From contig JARCOQ010000026.1 in NCBI GenBank assembly GCA_029207755.1, positions 620,001 to 684,000 of the forward strand: a DNA stretch of 64,000 bases, in the 5' to 3' direction. The notes below the pieces were generated by a model that was not told the DNA's origin, searched no databases, and saw nothing but the letters and a program-made list of their open reading frames with translations. Positions 35,129-64,000 of the stretch are shown here, piece after piece. The stretch's first letter is position 1, and the number at the start of each line of letters is the position of its first letter. This DNA is from Chamaea fasciata (taxonomy: Eukaryota > Chordata > Aves > Passeriformes > Sylviidae). The position numbers and the translations under genes are program-made.

Positions 35129-38100
35129 AATTTTCATGGAAAGTAAATGATTTCTATTCCTGCACACCTGGTTCTGCAGGTACAATGTGCTCTTCAGGAA
35201 GGGGAGCTGGTGAAAGAGGCAGATGGTCGGATAGAAATTATTAATCCCATACAAGTTTTTTATCTTGAGTTGCTGCCTCCACTTGGTGTCACAAAGCCCA
35301 CGACTCCTGGGGGCTTCCCCTTTTTTAAAAACAGAGCTGGGAGTTGGGGTGGGGCAGACGTTAAAATTCCAAGTGGTTTGGTGGGTGGGAAAAAAGCGAC
35401 TTTTAACAAATACGCCGGGGCTGGGGGATCAAACAGGGCTCTGGTCTAGACAGAACCGCACTCCCCGCCTGCCTCAGAAGTTCATTCCACAGCAGCTGAC
35501 AGAATTTAGCATCTCGTTTCCCTAACAGGATTGAAATGCAGCTCCGTGTCCCAGGGTACTGAGAGCCCCTCAGATCTCTCGGCATTCCCATTTCCCCTGC
35601 TGGAGTGGCTCCCTCTGGGATCGCGGCCCTGCGGACGAGCGGCGCTCACGGAGCCCGGCAATGCAGGTCGCTTTAGCTGGGGTTTGAACTCAGCCCTTCC
35701 TGCAGTTCTATGGTTTGAATATCATTTTCACAGCCCTTGCAAGCAGCAGATGAATGAGGGATTCCTGGCTTTGAGTCAAAAGCTGCCGTAATTAAATGTT
35801 TATAAAACACTTTAAGCATGCGAAGTGCTGTTATAGACAAGGAACCAACAGATCTGGCAGATTGGAGCCGGATTTTAAGGCACACCAGCAAACAGAGCCC
35901 ATTTCCCCCACTCCATTTCTCCTTTAGAGCCACTAGCAAAGGGTTATGGAGGCCATCAGCAGGTTCCTTTTATTACAGCCAGGATAAGTGAAATCAGAAT
36001 CACTTTCTTTCATACGAATATGTGTTATTCAGATGGTTTCCCCTCTGAAAGAACTCTCTGAGCAAAGGGCCAGCTTGCTGTTCAGCTCGGGAAGGAACTA
36101 CCCCGTGGGAAACAGAAATTGCTGCTACTTCTGATCTCTCACATAAAACTGGAGAGCTTCCACCTGTTACAGGTTTCTAACACCATCTGCTGTTTAAAAG
36201 GAAGATGGCATTGGAGCTCAGCAGCACCGAGAGCTTGTTTGATAAACCAGGCGCGACACCAGCAAATCTGGAACGTTTCTGTAATTGTCACAATTCCTTC
36301 TTTTTCTTATTTCAAGCCCTGAACATATTTTGACTTGATCTTCATTATGAAGTGAATTGTTTCTTCGCCAGAGGAAGGAGAATCCCAGCGAGCAGCAGCC
36401 GAATGTCAGGTCCACAACACTTCAGTTTTCATTCCCAGCCATGGGGCTGTGTCATTTCAGCACCAACACAAATTTCAAGCAGTGTCACTCTCTCCAAAGC
36501 TTGGCCCAAAGAACCGAGTTAAAAATGTTTTCATAGGAGAGAGCCATGGTCTCCCTGGGATATGAGGAGCTCAAAGCAAATCATTCTTTCTATTAAAAAT
36601 AAAAATAGTGACCTTTCGCTAGCTCACACTGCTGCCTGTTGGACAGAATAAACATTCTAACCAAGGATTCTTCTGCTGCTTCCTAATTGAAAGAGATACA
36701 AACTTTTGTCCCAGGAAAAACAACAGAACCCAGGAGCCCATTACACGTTTAAATTGAAGGGCTCACAACTACTGCTCTTGGTTTTGGTTGCAGATATTTG
36801 TAATAACATTTTTTTCTAAAACAAAAAGACTTTTCTCCAAAGGGGTCCCTGGGCATTCACCCTGAGAGAAGCAGGGGTTTAGACAAAAACCACCCGAAGT
36901 CTCAAAATCTAACTCCAGACAGCCCTGGGATTCTTCTCCCGTCCCATCCCATCAGCCCCGTGACAGCCTCACCCCCCAGCTCTCGCATTTCCCACCCCTC
37001 CACACATCATTTAAAGTCAGTGGCTCCTTTTGTGAGCGGTCGGCTCCTCACCCCGGCACTTTCCCTGCACTTCGACAAAAGAGACCTTTTACATGTCAAT
37101 TTATTTTCAGACAAGCATATCTGAAAGGGAGTTTCCCTCCGGAGTCGAATTAGTATTAATGGCAGGTGTTCAGTGGCACACAAAGGGAGGGAGGCAGCGC
37201 CTCGGCTGAGCTGAGGCACTAAGACAGCTTGATGTTTTAATAACCAGAGGCAAGGAATGGAGTGGCAGCGGACCTGCGGCTTCCCCGGCGTGAGTGAAGG
37301 TTTTATTCAGAGCCCCCGTGTACTGCCGAAAGAAGATCTTGAAATATTTTAAATGTTTTCTTTGCCTTGAAAGAGGGATTAAATTGTTGAATATTCCATG
37401 AAAGCGCAGCATCTACCCCACATCCCGTGGAACTCACTCGCAGTCACCGAGTACTTCCGAAGCCTCCCGCGGCCTTGGGAAGCTGCCGTGGCCACCAGGA
37501 GGAGGCGGAGGCACCAGGAGGCTCCAGCTGCACGGTTCACCATCCCCCAGCGCCTAGAGATGCCGAAAGAAGAATTACACGGACTAACTCAAAGGTGGGT
37601 TTGTCTCCAAGCGTTGGTTTCTATAAGCACAGAAGCGTCCTGAGAGTAAGAAATTGCCCATTCCTGTTGGTTCTTGCCTCATTCCAGGACTGGTTCTGGT
37701 CACTACCCCCTGAGAGGAGGCAGCGTGAGAGGCAGCCCTAAGCAGCGCTGCCGGTTTTCAGGGCCTGATCAAAAGCTTTGCAGCTCTTCCAGAAGGCAGA
37801 CAAGGAGCACTGTCCCTGCTTGGCACGGAGGAACAGCCTGGGAGCGAGCGGGAACCGCCCGGGGTCACCGGTTCTGCAGCTCAGTCAGTAACAGGATGGC
37901 CCCTGAATGACGTTTGTTGTACGAGTCAGAAAGAAACCCTGAGTTACCGGCTGGAGAACGAAGTTAAACTGAAAAATAAAGGGTGGTTTGGTTCAGAGGC
38001 TCCTGCTGAGGGGAAGGAAAACCCCAAATGGTAAAAGCAGCAGCCAGAGCCAGCGCAAAGCCTCGGCTTTACCGGGGAGGAGGTTCTGTCGTCCTCCCCC

Positions 38101-38184
38101 CAGAGAACACGGAGATGGGAGGGCAGAGGGAACGGATGAGCCAAGCCCAGGAGGTTTCCTGGCCTGCTGAGCATCTGTGGGGGG

Positions 38185-38794
38185 CTTGGAAAAACGTGGT
38201 TTATTTTATTCAGAGATCTGAGCTGCTGGCTGGGCTGGGGGAGAAATGGAGGCTGCAAAATCCACCTTGCCTGGAACAAACACACAGGACTTGGAGGGGA
38301 GGGAGGTCCCTGTGGACACGAGTGCTGCTGGCTGGGAGGCTGCAGGGCTGGCTTTGGGAAATACATCCGAAGGTTTGAGGGAGGAAAAGTCCCAAAGCCT
38401 GAACCCCAGGTGTGACACAGTCTTCTGGCTGCTGTGGAGTTGGAGAGGATCAGTTCCAAGAAATCCTCTAACAACAACAAATACCTGGCCCTACACAGGG
38501 AAGAGTGAATCAGAGCTGCTTTTAGTGCCACTTGATATCAGTGTACATTCTAGTTCTCATATACACAGAGGGATTTCTTTAAAAATTGACAATTTACACG
38601 TCAAAAAAGTTTTACAGTGAAGTTCTCTCAGCAAAGATCAGTCCACACGAGGAGGAGCCAGTCTTTCAGGACCAGGAAGGCACTTGGCCTTTTGAGAGCA
38701 AGTCCCCAGGGGAGCCCTGTGCAGACCCTGCCCGTTCCCCGTCCCCCTCTTCCGTAGGTGTGCAAAATCTGGGCTGTTCCTGCTCCCTGGGGCC
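38185..38794 (-). other. RPS6KA1: RPS6KA1 3' UTR (probable)
   Basis: Noncoding sequence after the TGA stop (38795-38797) up to a probable cleavage site 15-25 bases past the poly(A) signal at 38200-38210. The length of about 0.6 kb is normal for this gene. The exact end is inferred. Confidence 0.6.
38200..38210 (-). terminator. RPS6KA1: Double polyadenylation signal for RPS6KA1
   Basis: The minus strand reads AATAAAATAAA, two overlapping canonical AATAAA hexamers about 590 bases after the stop codon. I noticed no other AATAAA on this strand between the stop codon and this point. Confidence 0.6.
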
Positions 38795-62397
<23,603 letters not shown>

Positions 62398-64000
62398 CTG
62401 CAAAGGAAGAGAACCCTCTGTTAGCACACGCTAGCCGTGGGATTGTTCCTCATGGCCCTCACAAGAGCTGGTGGCTTTGGGAGCCCTTCACGGGGGACAA
62501 ACAGGGCAGGGTGGAACTCTGGACATGGTACATTTCCCCATACACCAGACTCTTGTCTTTTAACTCGTTCAAAAGAAAGTCTCTTGCCCAGAGAGTCTCT
62601 CCACACATCCCCCAGATGAAACTGGGGCCCCTAATCCACCCAATACTGCTCGTGGGGCGAGCAGCACCAGCGAGGGTCCCTGGGGTGGTTGGTGCAGACC
62701 CCCCCGGGCACCACGCTGCTCCATGCCACCGCTCCTGCACCGCTCTGTGGCTGCTGCTGGGGACTGCTGGCAGCAGCAGGAAGAGTTAACAACCACTGTG
62801 CCCTGACATGGGCTTTAATTGGAGCGTTTATCAGTTATTTATTACCCTGCCGCAGCTGATAGCTGCGGGAAATCTGCCCCGCCTGGCTCCAGGTCGAACT
62901 CCGCACAAAGTCACGGCAGGTGACCCGAACCACCTGGAGTGTCACCAGCCAGGTGTCACCGCGGGCGCTCAACCGAGCGGGGATCAGGTTCAGCACGGCA
63001 CCGGCACCGCCTGGGGAAGCCGGGGGAGCAGAAGTGGGTGGGATTTCATTGAGACACAGATACTCAGAGCAGGATGAGCACGTACAGGAGGTTTTCTGCA
63101 GACTGTGGAGAAAAACAAGGGCAAGAAGACTTTGCTTTGACATCTGTTTGCACTGCAGTCTCAGGCTCCAAAAATCATGGCATTCCTCTCCTCCTCTGAA
63201 AGAACAAGGGCAGTTTATTCCCTCCTTTTCAGAAGTTATGGGCCAAGTGAAGAGTTGCAGTGTCAATGGATTCGAGCCTCAGATCCTCAGTGGGATAACT
63301 GGGTTCTAGAGCCTTTCAGGAACTGACAGAAACGAAGCCAACTCCTTCCCTGGAGCAGCAAGGATCCACTGACGTGATCAAGCTGACCTCTTCCTCAGGT
63401 CTCCACTGTACTGCAACATTTACATCTCTGTGGACCCGATCTGAGCTCCACAGCTCACCTTAGTCCCAGCTTAACTCTAAGTTCCAAAGTAGTTTCAGCC
63501 AAGGACTGAAAACAAGCCGCAGCAGCAGCAGCAGCAGCACGAGTTCTCCCGGAGGAATGCTGCCCTGGTGTTTACACGGAGCTCTCAGTGCCATTAGCAC
63601 AGAGAACAGCTGAGCAGTGAAGTAAGAATTTGTGCTTGTGAGCAGCCCCCACAAGGCAGGGGGAGACACGGCACTCGAGATAACCAGACTTGGAAGAGGC
63701 TGATGTTTACTGGCTCAGCTGTCACCCATCCACGACTCCTAACTGGCTGCTGATCCAAACCACAGCTCGGGGAGGGCTGGTTTTCTCTCAGACAGCTTAA
63801 GAAGCAGAATTTCTGTGCTGGACAGAGGGAAGCAGTGCCTGGCTCTTGCTCTGGAGAACAGATCCACAAGGCACGTGTCAGGAGAGGGGTGAGTGGACGC
63901 AGGGGGTGTCCAACCCCTCAGCTTCAAGGGTGAGCTGGGAGACACCAGGTGATACCTCCAGAGCCGCCAGACTTTCGAGGGCTGAGTTTTATCAGCTCCC
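62398..64000 (-). other. RPS6KA1: RPS6KA1 intron 1 (partial, continues past 64000)
   Basis: No MPLAQL-type exon was found here on the minus strand, so exon 1 and the main promoter are probably beyond the window. A moderately CpG-rich stretch lies at about 62.86-63.02 kb. A short CAG run is at 63520-63537. Confidence 0.7.
63520..63537. repeat. (CAG)6 trinucleotide run, noncoding
   Basis: Six CAG units on the plus strand (CTG on the transcribed strand), within RPS6KA1 intron 1. It is not part of a recognised exon. Confidence 0.95.

Larger units (their letters stand above)
31175..38184. other. Intergenic sequence downstream of RPS6KA1, no gene seen
   Basis: No coding exon was recognised. It contains a pyrimidine-rich stretch (31311-31345), two CR1 tails, and a possibly regulatory block at about 32.04-32.24 kb with MEF2-like and PBX/HOX-like words. 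Moderate CpG patches near 37.4-37.6 and 37.8 kb are small. Confidence 0.65.

Noticed and set aside
62398..64000. RPS6KA1 exon 1 (MPLAQL)
   Set aside because: I looked for a minus-strand ATG followed by a matching peptide and a phase 0 donor and found none. It is probably outside the window.

Overview
The window is vertebrate nuclear DNA from a bird, probably a songbird. Coding sequence is split into short exons with GT-AG introns, promoters sit in CpG islands, and eleven truncated CR1 LINE tails are scattered through it. CR1 tails of this kind, with the 'cccactgtcccaggctgctc' block, are abundant in passerine genomes as I know them. Two genes are recognisable, both on the minus strand: RPS6KA1 (RSK1) at 38.2-64 kb and the first coding exon of ARID1A at 6.8-7.9 kb. 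The same order and relative orientation occur on human chromosome 1p36.11.

Layout. 1-6802 is ARID1A intron 1. 6803-7903 is ARID1A coding exon 1 (367 codons), inside a CpG island of about 5.9-8.7 kb that carries the promoter and 5' UTR. From about 8.7 to 38.2 kb I find no protein-coding exon. This gap holds further CpG-rich blocks (10.9-11.6, 12.0-12.3, 14.15-14.88 and 26.0-27.06 kb), a 41-bp minisatellite, A- and T-rich tracts, four CR1 pieces, a perfect 14-bp inverted repeat and several AT-rich stretches that could be conserved enhancers. 38.2-62.4 kb is RPS6KA1: 22 coding exons of the main transcript, plus an alternative first exon. The usual first coding exon, which should start MPLAQL, was not found and is probably beyond 64 kb.

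The visible RPS6KA1 exons join without any frame error into 730 residues plus a stop. They encode an AGC-type N-terminal kinase, a linker with turn and hydrophobic motifs, a CaMK-type C-terminal kinase, and a C-terminal tail with the ERK docking region and an STTL end. Two points about the 5' part deserve attention. An in-frame 54-bp exon (51899-51952) is absent from human RSK1 but, as I recall, present in chicken RSK. A second first exon (50130-50249) has its own GC-rich upstream region.

RSK1 is a cytosolic and nuclear kinase downstream of ERK1/2. ARID1A is the DNA-binding subunit of the BAF chromatin remodeller. They are neighbours in the genome but not an operon, and nothing here suggests joint function. 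I saw no mobile operon, CRISPR array, tRNA, rRNA or unfamiliar multi-gene system. The interest lies in transcript structure, repeats and noncoding elements.
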